Under the pieces are notes generated by a model that saw only the letters and a program-made list of their open reading frames with translations, was not told where the DNA came from and made no database searches. The position numbers and the translations under genes are program-made. From Erythrobacter insulae (GTDB taxonomy: Bacteria > Pseudomonadota > Alphaproteobacteria > Sphingomonadales > Sphingomonadaceae), in NCBI RefSeq assembly GCF_007004095.1, contig NZ_VHJK01000001.1, positions 1 through 64,000 of the forward strand: DNA of 64,000 nt, in the 5' to 3' direction. Below are positions 46,668 to 55,306 of this stretch, piece by piece; the stretch's first letter is position 1; each line of letters opens with the position of its first letter.

Positions 46668-47300
46668 ATGACCGGATCTGGTGATTCCTCGATAGAATTC
46701 CTCCGCGCGCATCCCGGCGTAATGCGCGTGCCATCGCCAAAGGTGGAGATGGTGTTAAAACCCGCATTCCTCTCAGCACAGCTTTGCTCCGATCTGATCG
46801 ATCTGATTGAAAGCGACCGGCGACCTTCCACTCTGGCAGATTTCAACGGCGATCCCGGTTTCCGCACCAGCGAAACCTGCGACATGAAGCCGCAAGAGCC
46901 TGCCGTTAAAGAGGTAGAGCGCGTGCTGCATGAATTCACCGGAATTGATCCGGCTTATGGTGAGACTTTACAGGGCCAACGATACGAAGTCGGTCAGGAA
47001 TTCAAAGCGCATACCGATTGGTTTACCCCCGGCGGCACTGATTGGGAGAAATTCTGTAGCGTTTCCGGACAGCGCACTTGGACTTTCATGGTCTATCTCA
47101 ACAATGTCCCTTCTGGCGGCACCACCCGTTTCAAATCAATCGGCAAAAAAATTGATCCTGAGCAAGGAAAGTTGATCGGTTGGAACAATCAAAACCCCGA
47201 TGGCAGCGGCAATGAGGACACCCTTCATCACGCGATGAAGGTGCGAAAGGGCATGAAATATGTCATAACCAAATGGTATCGCGAGAAACCGTGGAGCTGA
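46668..47300 (+). CDS. Prolyl 4-hydroxylase-like 2-oxoglutarate/Fe(II) oxygenase
   Basis: 210 residues from ATG 46668. The iron ligands His115 and Asp117 lie in 'FKAHTDWFTPGG'; the distal His is in 'DTLHHAMKVRKGMKYVITKW' (His187 or His188), followed by the Lys that would bind 2-oxoglutarate. Similar bacterial enzymes hydroxylate proline in proteins such as EF-Tu, but the substrate here is unknown. The start has no strong ribosome binding site. The DksA-like gene begins two bases after its stop. Confidence 0.88.
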   Translation: MTGSGDSSIEFLRAHPGVMRVPSPKVEMVLKPAFLSAQLCSDLIDLIESDRRPSTLADFNGDPGFRTSETCDMKPQEPAVKEVERVLHEFTGIDPAYGETLQGQRYEVGQEFKAHTDWFTPGGTDWEKFCSVSGQRTWTFMVYLNNVPSGGTTRFKSIGKKIDPEQGKLIGWNNQNPDGSGNEDTLHHAMKVRKGMKYVITKWYREKPWS

Positions 47301-47302
47301 AC

Positions 47303-47617
47303 ATGAATGAATATCGAGATATCGCAGAACAATTGCGGTCCCGGCTGGACGACCTTTTGCAGCGCGCTGAAGTGATTGAAGACGACCTGCGTCATCCGCT
47401 TGATGCCGATTGGAGCGAACAGGCGGTCGACCTCGCTGATGATGAAGCGCTCGAGGGAGTTGACGAGGTGCTCCGCAGCGAAATTCAACAAATCAGATTA
47501 GCGCTGTTGCGGATCAAAAACGGCACTTACGGAAAGTGTGCCAAATGCGGTGACGAAATTCGGCGCGAACGGCTTGAAGCAAGGCCGATCGCCACTCGCT
47601 GTATCAAATGCGCGTAA
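47303..47617 (+). CDS. TraR/DksA-family zinc-finger protein
   Basis: 104 residues from the ATG at 47303. A coiled-coil N-terminal half ('QLRSRLDDLLQRAEVIEDDL') ends in a CxxC-17-CxxC zinc finger ('CAKCGDEI' ... 'CIKC'). It is shorter than E. coli DksA (151 residues) and lacks its long tip region. It could be a paralogue that binds the RNA polymerase secondary channel or a stand-alone zinc-finger protein. It directly follows the hydroxylase gene and probably shares its transcript. Confidence 0.85.
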   Translation: MNEYRDIAEQLRSRLDDLLQRAEVIEDDLRHPLDADWSEQAVDLADDEALEGVDEVLRSEIQQIRLALLRIKNGTYGKCAKCGDEIRRERLEARPIATRCIKCA

Positions 47618-47681
47618 AGATGATGGCACGATAGACCTGACATCCGCTTACATCAGGCGTATTCCAGAACACTTAGCCCAA

Positions 47682-47711
47682 AACGAAAAAGGCGGCCCCG
47701 TCGGACCGCCC
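47682..47711 (-). terminator. Rho-independent terminator of rpmE
   Basis: On the minus strand GGGCGGTCC, loop GACG and GGGCCGCC form a GC-rich stem followed by TTTTTCGTTTT. It lies about 40 bases beyond the rpmE stop, between the convergent DksA-like gene and rpmE. Confidence 0.85.
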
Positions 47712-47749
47712 TTCCCTCACAGCCCGAAGGCTGCAAACTGGTTTGCCCC

Positions 47750-47974
47750 TTATTTCTTAAGGGAGAGTCCGCCAAAGCGCTTGTTGAACGCGGCAACACG
47801 GCCACCTTCTTGAAGCTGCTGTTTACCACCGGTCCATGCCGGGTGACTCGTAGGGTCGATTTCGAGAGCGAGCGTATCGCCTTCTTTACCCCAGGTCGAG
47901 CGGGTTTCAAATTCGGAACCATCGGTCATTTTGACCTTGATGGTGTGATATTCTGGATGCCCTTCGGCTTTCAT
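47750..47974 (-). CDS. rpmE: 50S ribosomal protein L31
   Basis: 74 residues ('[18 protein letters not shown]', '[17 protein letters not shown]', '[11 protein letters not shown]'). The four zinc-binding cysteines of E. coli L31 are absent, so this is the zinc-independent form common in alphaproteobacteria. It has its own terminator and probably its own promoter in the gap before fabZ. Confidence 0.97.
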   Translation of the reverse strand: MKAEGHPEYHTIKVKMTDGSEFETRSTWGKEGDTLALEIDPTSHPAWTGGKQQLQEGGRVAAFNKRFGGLSLKK

Positions 47975-48077
47975 AACTCTGGTCCTTCTGAGCGTTCACC
48001 GGTTCCGACCGGCGGTGCTATAAAACAGGGAAGCGGCGCGTTTAACGCGATTCAGGGATAATGCAAGCAGAGTCGCA

Positions 48078-48569
48078 TTAGCTCTCGGGCGGATCAGCGA
48101 TCATTGCTGTGAATTCAACCTCGCAAGAGGTTTTGCCTTCGACGCTGGCTTTGCCTTTGAATTTGTAGACGCGGCGGCGTTGCTGGACAAATTCCACTTC
48201 CAGATCAAGCAGGCAACCCGGCGTTACAGGCGTACGGAATTTTGCATTCTCGATACCCATAAAAATCACGAGCTTACCCGTGCCCGCCAACTCCAACGTC
48301 TCAATCCCGAGGATCGCAGCCGCTTGGGCAAGCGCTTCAATCTGAAGAACGCCGGGCATAATCGGAGCACCAGGGAAATGCCCCTGAAAGAACTCTTCAT
48401 TCATGCTGACGGCTTTCACCGCGTGAATCCGTTCATTGAGGTGGATCGATTTGACCCGATCCACCAACAAAAGCGGGTAACGGTGGGGCAGCGCCTTAAG
48501 GATCTTGTGAATATCGTAATCCACAATCGGTTCCTTTGGCGTTTCCGAATCGCTCGGCTTATCGTTCAT
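48078..48569 (-). CDS. fabZ: 3-hydroxyacyl-ACP dehydratase FabZ
   Basis: 163 residues. The hot-dog active-site block is present with His64 in '[16 protein letters not shown]' and Glu78 in 'QIEALAQ'. It dehydrates 3-hydroxyacyl-ACP in fatty-acid elongation. It follows the OmpH-like gene directly. In lipid-A-making relatives lpxD and lpxA flank fabZ; neither is here. Confidence 0.97.
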   Translation of the reverse strand: MNDKPSDSETPKEPIVDYDIHKILKALPHRYPLLLVDRVKSIHLNERIHAVKAVSMNEEFFQGHFPGAPIMPGVLQIEALAQAAAILGIETLELAGTGKLVIFMGIENAKFRTPVTPGCLLDLEVEFVQQRRRVYKFKGKASVEGKTSCEVEFTAMIADPPES

Positions 48570-48600
48570 GCGCTGCCCCCGTTAGCCTACCGTGATCGCT

Positions 48601-49287
48601 TTAGCGGCCCGGTGCCTGTGTGTTGCCCTGTTGTTGCTGAGCGGCTTGCTGTTGTTGAATACGCTGAGCAGTCACGAGGTATTGCTGGATTTCCTGAAAA
48701 ACCTGCGCACCTTGGCGGCTTGGGCGATAATCAGCGGGAGGAACAATGTTCACCGCAGGAACAGCTGTGTTCAAAGCAGTCACGAGCTGAGGGGTTACAT
48801 CGGCACCTTCGAGCGCAAACTGAATGGCTTCGGGCTGAAGGATCATTTGAATTTGCTGCGAGGCAGCGAACGTCTGAAGCACAGTCGGGTACTGGTTGAG
48901 GATTTGCTCAACTGCAAAAATGCGCGCGTTGTTCACTTGCTGACTGATCGCAGCAATCTCTGCTTCGAGCGTTGAAATCTGCGTCACATTGGGCGCGGCT
49001 TGCAGGGCTGCGATTTCCGGATCTTCGATCTGGCCGTTGCCATTTGTGTCGAACGGCTGAAGCAGGGTCGAAAGCTCCTGTTGTTTCGTACGGCGCGTTT
49101 CGAGCTGCGCTGCGTAGGTGGTATTCACCTGCTGATAGGCAGTTTGAAACGCAGTCGTGCCGAGGATCGCGCGCGAAACATTGGCTGTCGCAACTTTGCC
49201 CTCTACCTGAGCGGCCGCTGGCGCGGTGGCAGCAACGGCGGCAATCGCCAAACCTGCTGGAGCGAGAAATTTCATGAGATTTTTCAT
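48601..49287 (-). CDS. OmpH/Skp-type periplasmic chaperone with an EF-hand loop
   Basis: 228 residues with a signal peptide ending near residue 26 (APAAAQ). The mature part is helical and Gln/Ala-rich as in Skp/OmpH. An unusual insertion at residues 80-91 reads DTNGNGQIEDPE: Asp, Asn, Asn-Gly, Ile and Glu fall at EF-hand positions 1, 3, 5-6, 8 and 12. A calcium site is therefore likely. The Gln-rich tail ('RIQQQQAAQQQQG') is low complexity. It sits directly after bamA (TAATG overlap) and before fabZ, where the outer-membrane-protein chaperone is normally encoded. Confidence 0.88.
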   Translation of the reverse strand: MKNLMKFLAPAGLAIAAVAATAPAAAQVEGKVATANVSRAILGTTAFQTAYQQVNTTYAAQLETRRTKQQELSTLLQPFDTNGNGQIEDPEIAALQAAPNVTQISTLEAEIAAISQQVNNARIFAVEQILNQYPTVLQTFAASQQIQMILQPEAIQFALEGADVTPQLVTALNTAVPAVNIVPPADYRPSRQGAQVFQEIQQYLVTAQRIQQQQAAQQQQGNTQAPGR

Positions 49288-52037
49288 TAGAACTGAGTTC
49301 CTACGTTAAACGTGAATGTTTTTTCATCGTCGCCTTCAACCCTGCGAATGGACTGGGCGAAATCGATGCGGAACGGCCCGAATGGCGAGTTCCAGTTTAC
49401 CCCGATGCCTGCGGTAATACGCGGGCTGGGTGAATTCCCGAGGAAGACCTCGCGGATTGCGCTGTTAGGACGAACGCTTGGTACGTTGGATGTTACCCCA
49501 TCAGCCGCGATCGGATTGATCGTGGAAAATTGAATTACGTTGCCCTCATCATTTGTACCGGTTTCGATGAACAAAGGGTTTCCGTTTGCATCAACATTTT
49601 GCAAGCCGTTGGGATTGTCTTGCAGAAGCGGCGCATCGACACCCCAAAGCGCACCGACATCCATCCAGATCGACGGACGCAGGCCAAGCTCGCGTGCGCC
49701 GGTACCCAAAGGCAATTCCAGCTCTGCGCGGGCCAGATAATAATTGCGACCCCCGATCGCATCATCACGAACATTGTCGCGATCCGTGATTGGAACGGGC
49801 TCACCATCCGGGCCAGGCACATACGGTTGTGTCAGGATGCGCGGACCAACACCGCGAATGTCAAATCCGCGGAACTGTGGCTCGCCAAGGAAGAAACGGT
49901 CGGTCAGCAAGACATCATCTACGCCCGGACCGCCGCGATCCTGCAAAGGAATTACCGTCCCACCTTCAGCCGAAAGCGAGAAGACAAAGCCGCTATTGGC
50001 GACATTCCAGAATTGTTGAGCCCGTCCGCGGAAGCGCAGATAGCGAACATCGCCGCCAAGTCCGGCCCACTCTGTGCTGAGCGATACATTCCGGCCGCGC
50101 GTTGGCCGGGCACGCGAATTGAGCGTGTTGTAAGTCAAGCTGAGACCGAGAATGGAGCTAAGCCGATCCCCCAGAGCATCACAAAGGAACCGTCCGGCCA
50201 GCAGCGGGTCACATTCTGTAATACCGTCGCCATTAATGTCCGAGAAGAAGAGGTTCTCGTCGAGACTCACCTCGTCATAGTTCAGCGTGTAGCTGCCAAC
50301 GAGCGACATGAATTCGGTAAGCGGCACACCAAGGCGCGCAGCAAAACCGGTTGTTGCCTGTTCGAATGTCGTGTTGCGATCACGGTTGTTGAAGTTGAAG
50401 CTGTTTACGTCGCGGCGGTAGATATCAATGCCGGACGAGATATTGCGGTCGAACACATAAGGTTCGGTGAAGCTGATCTGGGCGGACCGCGAAAACTGCG
50501 AATAATTCAGGCTAAGCCCGATAGTTTGGCCGCGACCACGGAAATTCCGCTGACGGATAGATGCAGCAAGAATGAACTGTTCGATCGAAGAGAACCCGGC
50601 AGAAAACTGCAATTCACCGGTCGGTTGCTCTTCGACGTTCGCTTCAAGGATGATGCGGTCAGGCGCGCTGCCTTCAACCTGGCTAACTTCGAAATTCTCC
50701 TGGAAATAACCAAGCGAATTGATACGCGCGGTCGTACGCAGAACACCCAGAGAGTTAAACGCGTCGCCTTCAGACAATCGGAACTCGCGGCGAATAACCT
50801 TATCCTGCGTCAGCGTGTTGCCATTCACATCAACCCGCTCGACATAGACTCGCGGCGCCTGACGCAGGATCAGTGTGATATCCATCGTCAGGTCGTCTTT
50901 ATTGCGATTAAAGCGCGGCTGAACATCCGCAAATGCATAACCGAAACGGCCCGCCAGTTCGGTGATCTGCTCGACAGTATCCTCGACGATTTTAGCGTCG
51001 TAGAAATCGCCTGACTTCATCGGCAGATTGCCGCTCATCACATCGCTGTCGAAATCGCGCAATTGGCTATCAACTTCGACTTTGCCGAATTTGTAACGCT
51101 CGCCCTCTTCCACCACATATGTGATGATAAAGTCTTCCTGATCAGGTGTAAGCTCGGCAACCGCAGATACAACGCGGAAATCGGCATAGCCCTCTGTCAG
51201 GTAAAACTGGCGGAGTTTTTGCTGGTCAAACGCCAGACGGTCAGGGTCATAGCTCGTGTTGGAGCTGAAAAACCGGTGGAAACGCGCCTGTTTAGTGACC
51301 ATTTCACCGCGCAGCTCACTATCGGAAAACACCTCGTTACCGATGATGTTGATCTGGCGGACTTTCGACTTTGGCCCTTCGGTGATTTCGAACACCACAT
51401 CAACGCGGTTCTGCGGCAATTGAACCATCTTAGGCTCAACGACTGCGGCAAAACGGCCCTGACGTTTGTACAGCTCGACTATCCGCGCAACATCGGCGCG
51501 GACTTTTGAACGGGTAAATATCTGCCTCGGCGACAGCTTGATCTCGGGCAGGATCTTATCGTTCTTGAGCCGCTCATTGCCCTCCAGAACGATGCGGTTG
51601 ATGACCGGGTTTTCGGTGACAGTGATGACAACATTGCCGCCATCATTGCGAATTGAGAAATCTGAAAACAGCTCTGTCGCGCCAAGGTCTTTCAAGGCCT
51701 CGTCCGCTGCGGCAGACGTGTATTCCTGGCCGACCCGCATACGGATGTAGCTTAGGATCGTCGTCGGCTCGAGCCGCTCGGCACCGGACACGCTGATGGT
51801 GCGGATGACATTTGCGCTCGGCGCTGGCGCCGGTGCAGGAGCGGGTGCCGGTGCAGGAGCGGGTGCCGGCTGGGCGCCCGTCGCTGTCGTGGCATCATCG
51901 CCGCCATCCTGAGCAAGCGCCGAATACGGCACGCCCGAAAGCATCGTGGCCCCCGAAAGAGCCAGCGCAAGGCGGCCTGCCTTGGTATAGGTTTTTGGGG
52001 TGACAGGTGTGCTGCCCGTCTGGTTGCGTCGATTCAT
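49287..52037 (-). CDS. bamA: Outer membrane protein assembly factor BamA
   Basis: 916 residues from ATG 52037; the frame continues upstream for 39 unlikely codons. A signal peptide ends near 'PYSALAQ', and a linker of nine Ala-Pro pairs follows. Five POTRA domains then begin at about residue 78 ('VIRTISVSGAERLEPTTILS'). The Omp85 barrel has the family lid motif in 'LPLGTGARELGLRPSIWMDV', and the C terminus is 'FNVGTQF' with the final Phe. It folds outer-membrane beta-barrels. It lies between rseP and the Skp-like gene. Confidence 0.97.
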   Translation of the reverse strand: MNRRNQTGSTPVTPKTYTKAGRLALALSGATMLSGVPYSALAQDGGDDATTATGAQPAPAPAPAPAPAPAPAPSANVIRTISVSGAERLEPTTILSYIRMRVGQEYTSAAADEALKDLGATELFSDFSIRNDGGNVVITVTENPVINRIVLEGNERLKNDKILPEIKLSPRQIFTRSKVRADVARIVELYKRQGRFAAVVEPKMVQLPQNRVDVVFEITEGPKSKVRQINIIGNEVFSDSELRGEMVTKQARFHRFFSSNTSYDPDRLAFDQQKLRQFYLTEGYADFRVVSAVAELTPDQEDFIITYVVEEGERYKFGKVEVDSQLRDFDSDVMSGNLPMKSGDFYDAKIVEDTVEQITELAGRFGYAFADVQPRFNRNKDDLTMDITLILRQAPRVYVERVDVNGNTLTQDKVIRREFRLSEGDAFNSLGVLRTTARINSLGYFQENFEVSQVEGSAPDRIILEANVEEQPTGELQFSAGFSSIEQFILAASIRQRNFRGRGQTIGLSLNYSQFSRSAQISFTEPYVFDRNISSGIDIYRRDVNSFNFNNRDRNTTFEQATTGFAARLGVPLTEFMSLVGSYTLNYDEVSLDENLFFSDINGDGITECDPLLAGRFLCDALGDRLSSILGLSLTYNTLNSRARPTRGRNVSLSTEWAGLGGDVRYLRFRGRAQQFWNVANSGFVFSLSAEGGTVIPLQDRGGPGVDDVLLTDRFFLGEPQFRGFDIRGVGPRILTQPYVPGPDGEPVPITDRDNVRDDAIGGRNYYLARAELELPLGTGARELGLRPSIWMDVGALWGVDAPLLQDNPNGLQNVDANGNPLFIETGTNDEGNVIQFSTINPIAADGVTSNVPSVRPNSAIREVFLGNSPSPRITAGIGVNWNSPFGPFRIDFAQSIRRVEGDDEKTFTFNVGTQF
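51829..51869. repeat. 18-base tandem repeat coding the Ala-Pro linker of BamA
   Basis: The unit GCCGGTGCAGGAGCGGGT occurs twice without change (51829-51846, 51847-51864) and starts a third time. It codes alternating Ala and Pro on the minus strand. Slippage would change the spacer between signal peptide and first POTRA domain by six residues without a frameshift. Confidence 0.85.
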
Positions 52038-52214
52038 GGAGTAAATGTTCCCGTCTAACCCGTCTAAATTACGCACGCCTTCCCCGCGACGCGTATTCCG
52101 GCGGCCCATATTCGGTCCGCACCTGCCTCTGCCCCAAGCAGCCTTCGCAATCAAGCGTAGTCCCTGCTCAATGCCGGTTCACCCGCCTCCTGTCCCCGAC
52201 TAACTGCCTTTCAG

Positions 52215-53363
52215 TCAGCCAAAGATTGCCCCAAATATCGACAACGACGTGACATCGTTCACCGTGACGACCACCATAAAGACCAGCACAAGGGCAATCC
52301 CTGTGCGATAGGCCCATTCGGTCGCCTGCGGACCCACCGGCTTTCTACGCACCGCTTCGGCAGCATAAAACGCAAGGTGCCCGCCATCGAGTGCCGGGAT
52401 TGGCAAGATATTGATGAATGCCAAATTAAGCGAGATGAGCGCAACGAAATTGATGAAGGTCGTCAGCCCCAGGCTCATCTGCTCACCTGAATATTTTGCG
52501 ATCTTGATCGGACCGCCCAATTCCTTGATCGAGCGTTCTCCGGTGATGATCTGTTTGATCCCTGTCACCATCATCGCAAACACATCGCCTGTATGTGCAA
52601 TGGCGACAGGCATCGCTTGAAACGCAGACACCGGCTCAAGCACATATTCGCCGCCGGATGGGCCGACACCGAGTTGACCGATCGCGCTGGTGTTGCCGAA
52701 CGAATCGGTCACTTCCACGCGCTGAGTGGTCACCGGAAAATCGAGCGTCTTGCCGTCACGTTCAACGGTGACGATCATCGATCGATCTGGATACAGTGCG
52801 ACCTCGCCGCGGATGGATTCGAAATCCTCTACCGGCTGATTATCAATCGCAACAATCGTGTCGCCAATCTCGATCCCCGCAGCTTTGGCAACTGACGTTT
52901 CCGAAAATTCCCCGACGGTGCGCGAATCTTCGGCGCCGACAATGGTCAGCTTGCCATGAAACGCGAACAGGGCCGCGAACAGCGCCAACGTAATGAGAAG
53001 ATTGGTGACCGGTCCTGCGGCCACGATCAGCGCGCGTTTCCACAATGCCGCGTGATGGAAATTGCCATCGCGTTGTTCGGGCGTCGCGGCTTCGTTCGCA
53101 TTGATATCAGGCGCGGATGCAGGGTTCATGTCGCCTCTGAACTGAACATATCCGCCTAATGGTAAAGCTGATAGTTTCCAGCGAGTGCCGCGCTTGTCCG
53201 TGCGGCCCCAAACCTCTTTGCCAAAACCGACAGAGAACGCGTCCGCCTGCACGCCAAACCAGCGACCGACCAGATAATGGCCAAGTTCGTGAAAGGTGAT
53301 GAGCGGCCCAAGCACAAGCAAGAAGCCGACAAGATACATCCAGAAAGGTGGCGATTCAAACAA
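52215..53363 (-). CDS. rseP: Site-2 intramembrane metalloprotease RseP
   Basis: 382 residues with four membrane segments. The zinc site is HELGH in 'LITFHELGHYLVGRWFGVQ' and the third ligand is in 'ALDGGHLAFYAAEAV'. A PDZ domain lies at about 130-210 ('AAGIEIGDTIVAIDNQPVED'). It cuts anti-sigma factors and remnant signal peptides. The predicted start is TTG at 53363, overlapping the dxr stop by eight bases. Confidence 0.95.
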   Translation of the reverse strand: MFESPPFWMYLVGFLLVLGPLITFHELGHYLVGRWFGVQADAFSVGFGKEVWGRTDKRGTRWKLSALPLGGYVQFRGDMNPASAPDINANEAATPEQRDGNFHHAALWKRALIVAAGPVTNLLITLALFAALFAFHGKLTIVGAEDSRTVGEFSETSVAKAAGIEIGDTIVAIDNQPVEDFESIRGEVALYPDRSMIVTVERDGKTLDFPVTTQRVEVTDSFGNTSAIGQLGVGPSGGEYVLEPVSAFQAMPVAIAHTGDVFAMMVTGIKQIITGERSIKELGGPIKIAKYSGEQMSLGLTTFINFVALISLNLAFINILPIPALDGGHLAFYAAEAVRRKPVGPQATEWAYRTGIALVLVFMVVVTVNDVTSLSIFGAIFG

Positions 53364-54519
53364 GTGCGGTGCTTTCTAAAATTTGGTTGGCGCGCGTTCG
53401 CGCCTCTGCATCAATGGCCAGTATGTCTTCCAGATTGACCGGCACAGCTGCCGTATAACGGCTTAAGGTGTCTTCTACCATTGCGGTAATCTGCATGAAC
53501 CCGATCTGACCATCGAGGAACGCCGCAACTGCGACCTCATTTGCGGCGTTGAGAATGGCGGGTGCAGCGCCGCCTGCCTGGATCGCTTCTCTGGCCAGCC
53601 GCGTGGCCGGAAACCGGACTTCATCAGTTGGTCTAAATGTCAGCTCGCCAATCGCGGCCAGATCCAGCGGCTCAAGCGGAGTATCCATCCGCTTCGGCCA
53701 GGCCAGGCAAGAGGCAATCGGCACACGCATATCCGACGGTCCGAGCTGCGCCAGAGTGGAACGGTCCCGGTATTCAACCATCGAATGGATTACGCTTTGC
53801 GGGTGCACAACGATGCGCAATTTATCGAGGCCCACCGGAAACAGGTGATGCGCTTCGATAAATTCCAGCCCTTTGTTCATCATGGTCGCGGAATCGACGC
53901 TGATCTTTGCGCCCATGGACCAATTGGGGTGAGCAACCGCCTGTGCAGGAGTGGCCGCTTTAAGCTGCTCGGGTGTCCAGGTGCGCAGCGGGCCGCCGCT
54001 CGCAGTGAGCGTGATGCGCGACACTTCGGTGATATCGTTGCCCGCCAGGCACTGAAAAATTGCGTTATGCTCGCTGTCTGTCGGGAGCAGCGTTGCGCCA
54101 TGCCTTTGCACTGCCGACATCAAAACTTCGCCTGCTGAAACCAGCGCCTCTTTATTGGCGAGCGCGATCGTACCGCCTCGTTCCACAGCCGCCATGACCG
54201 GGCCAAGTCCGGCGCACCCGACAATCGCTGCGACGGTCATATCCACCGGGCGCGAAGCCGCCTCGCAAAGCGCCTGAGCCCCGCCAGCGGTTTCGATATC
54301 GGTGCCGGAAAGCGCGCTGCGCAATTCGCTCAGACAGCTTTCATCACCGACCACAGCGAGTTTTGCGTCAAATTCGTGCGCGAGCTTTGCCAATTCTGCG
54401 GCAGAGCAATTCGCGGTGAGCGTATCGACGTGCCACAAATCCCGATTTCGCCTGACCAGGTCAAGGGTGGATGCGCCGATGGAACCTGTCGCGCCAAGTA
54501 TGGTGATTGAACGGGTCAC
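53356..54519 (-). CDS. dxr: 1-deoxy-D-xylulose 5-phosphate reductoisomerase
   Basis: 387 residues from a GTG at 54519 (TRSITILGATGSIGASTLDL), four bases after the cdsA stop. The longer upstream frame only reads cdsA in another frame. The NADPH loop is GATGSIG; metal and substrate blocks include 'LPTDSEHNAIFQCL' and 'ATMMNKGLEFIEAHHLF'. It is the second step of the MEP isoprenoid pathway, next to uppS, which uses the isoprenoid product. Confidence 0.97.
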   Translation of the reverse strand: MTRSITILGATGSIGASTLDLVRRNRDLWHVDTLTANCSAAELAKLAHEFDAKLAVVGDESCLSELRSALSGTDIETAGGAQALCEAASRPVDMTVAAIVGCAGLGPVMAAVERGGTIALANKEALVSAGEVLMSAVQRHGATLLPTDSEHNAIFQCLAGNDITEVSRITLTASGGPLRTWTPEQLKAATPAQAVAHPNWSMGAKISVDSATMMNKGLEFIEAHHLFPVGLDKLRIVVHPQSVIHSMVEYRDRSTLAQLGPSDMRVPIASCLAWPKRMDTPLEPLDLAAIGELTFRPTDEVRFPATRLAREAIQAGGAAPAILNAANEVAVAAFLDGQIGFMQITAMVEDTLSRYTAAVPVNLEDILAIDAEARTRANQILESTALV

Positions 54520-54523
54520 AGCG

Positions 54524-55306
54524 TCATAATCCCAGAAAAGCGGGTGCAACCGCAACCACAAACAAGACAAAGAAAACGGCAAGGAAGCCGTCAGCGCGGT
54601 CAAAGACACCACCATGGCCCGGTATCAAATTGCTCGAATCTTTTACTTTGGCCCGGCGTTTCATCCAGCTTTCAAAAAAATCTCCGGTTTGGGCAAGCAC
54701 GGCAATCAATGTGCCAGCAATCATCGCGGTCGCCAGATTGAACCAGGCAAAACCGTCTTGCGCAGCGGGGCCAAAATCCGTCAGCTCGATCCCTATCCCG
54801 AGGGCGCTCGCAGCGAGAGCTCCGCCGCAAAGCCCAGCCCACGTTTTTGACGGGCTGATGGAGGGTGCAATTTTAGGGCCGCCGATTGCGCGTCCCATGA
54901 AATACGCACCCACATCCACTGCAACGACGGGTGCCAGAAACACCAGCAAAACCTCAAGCGGGCCGTAGCTCATGCGCACCTGTATCAACGCGAGCGCGGC
55001 GGCGCTGACATAGGCAGCGCCAAAGAACAGCCATGTCACCTCTGCCAAGGCGGATGTGCCAAACGCCCGGACAAGCCTATTCCATTCCCACAAAACCAGC
55101 CCGGCAAGCAGCGCGACAAAGCCGACCCACCACCATCCGCCAAGCCAAAGCGCGGCGCTGACAATCAAAACCATAACGATGCCAGAGACCAGCCGGACCG
55201 GCAGATCGCTTACACCTTTGGCCAGTCTTGCAGATGCGTCCTTACCGCCTGTCTCTTCAAGCGATTTGCTGATGAGTTCTTCGAGCCGCTGCCTAACGTC
55301 CGCCAT
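54524..55306 (-). CDS. cdsA: Phosphatidate cytidylyltransferase CdsA
   Basis: 260 residues with about seven membrane helices after a polar 35-residue N terminus. The family signature is split between 'SPSKTWAGLCGGALAASALG' and 'LIPGHGGVFDRADGFLAVF'. It makes CDP-diacylglycerol, the precursor used by PgsA and PssA, both also in this window. Its start overlaps the uppS stop by 14 bases. Confidence 0.95.
   Translation of the reverse strand: MADVRQRLEELISKSLEETGGKDASARLAKGVSDLPVRLVSGIVMVLIVSAALWLGGWWWVGFVALLAGLVLWEWNRLVRAFGTSALAEVTWLFFGAAYVSAAALALIQVRMSYGPLEVLLVFLAPVVAVDVGAYFMGRAIGGPKIAPSISPSKTWAGLCGGALAASALGIGIELTDFGPAAQDGFAWFNLATAMIAGTLIAVLAQTGDFFESWMKRRAKVKDSSNLIPGHGGVFDRADGFLAVFFVLFVVAVAPAFLGL

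Noticed and set aside
49530..51014. Open frame of 494 codons on the plus strand opposite bamA
   Set aside because: It is fully antisense to the conserved POTRA/barrel coding region, has no ribosome binding site and no domain; long antisense frames are common in GC-rich genes.
51829..51869. CRISPR-like repeat
   Set aside because: Units are contiguous without spacers and code an Ala-Pro linker; no array or cas gene is in the window.
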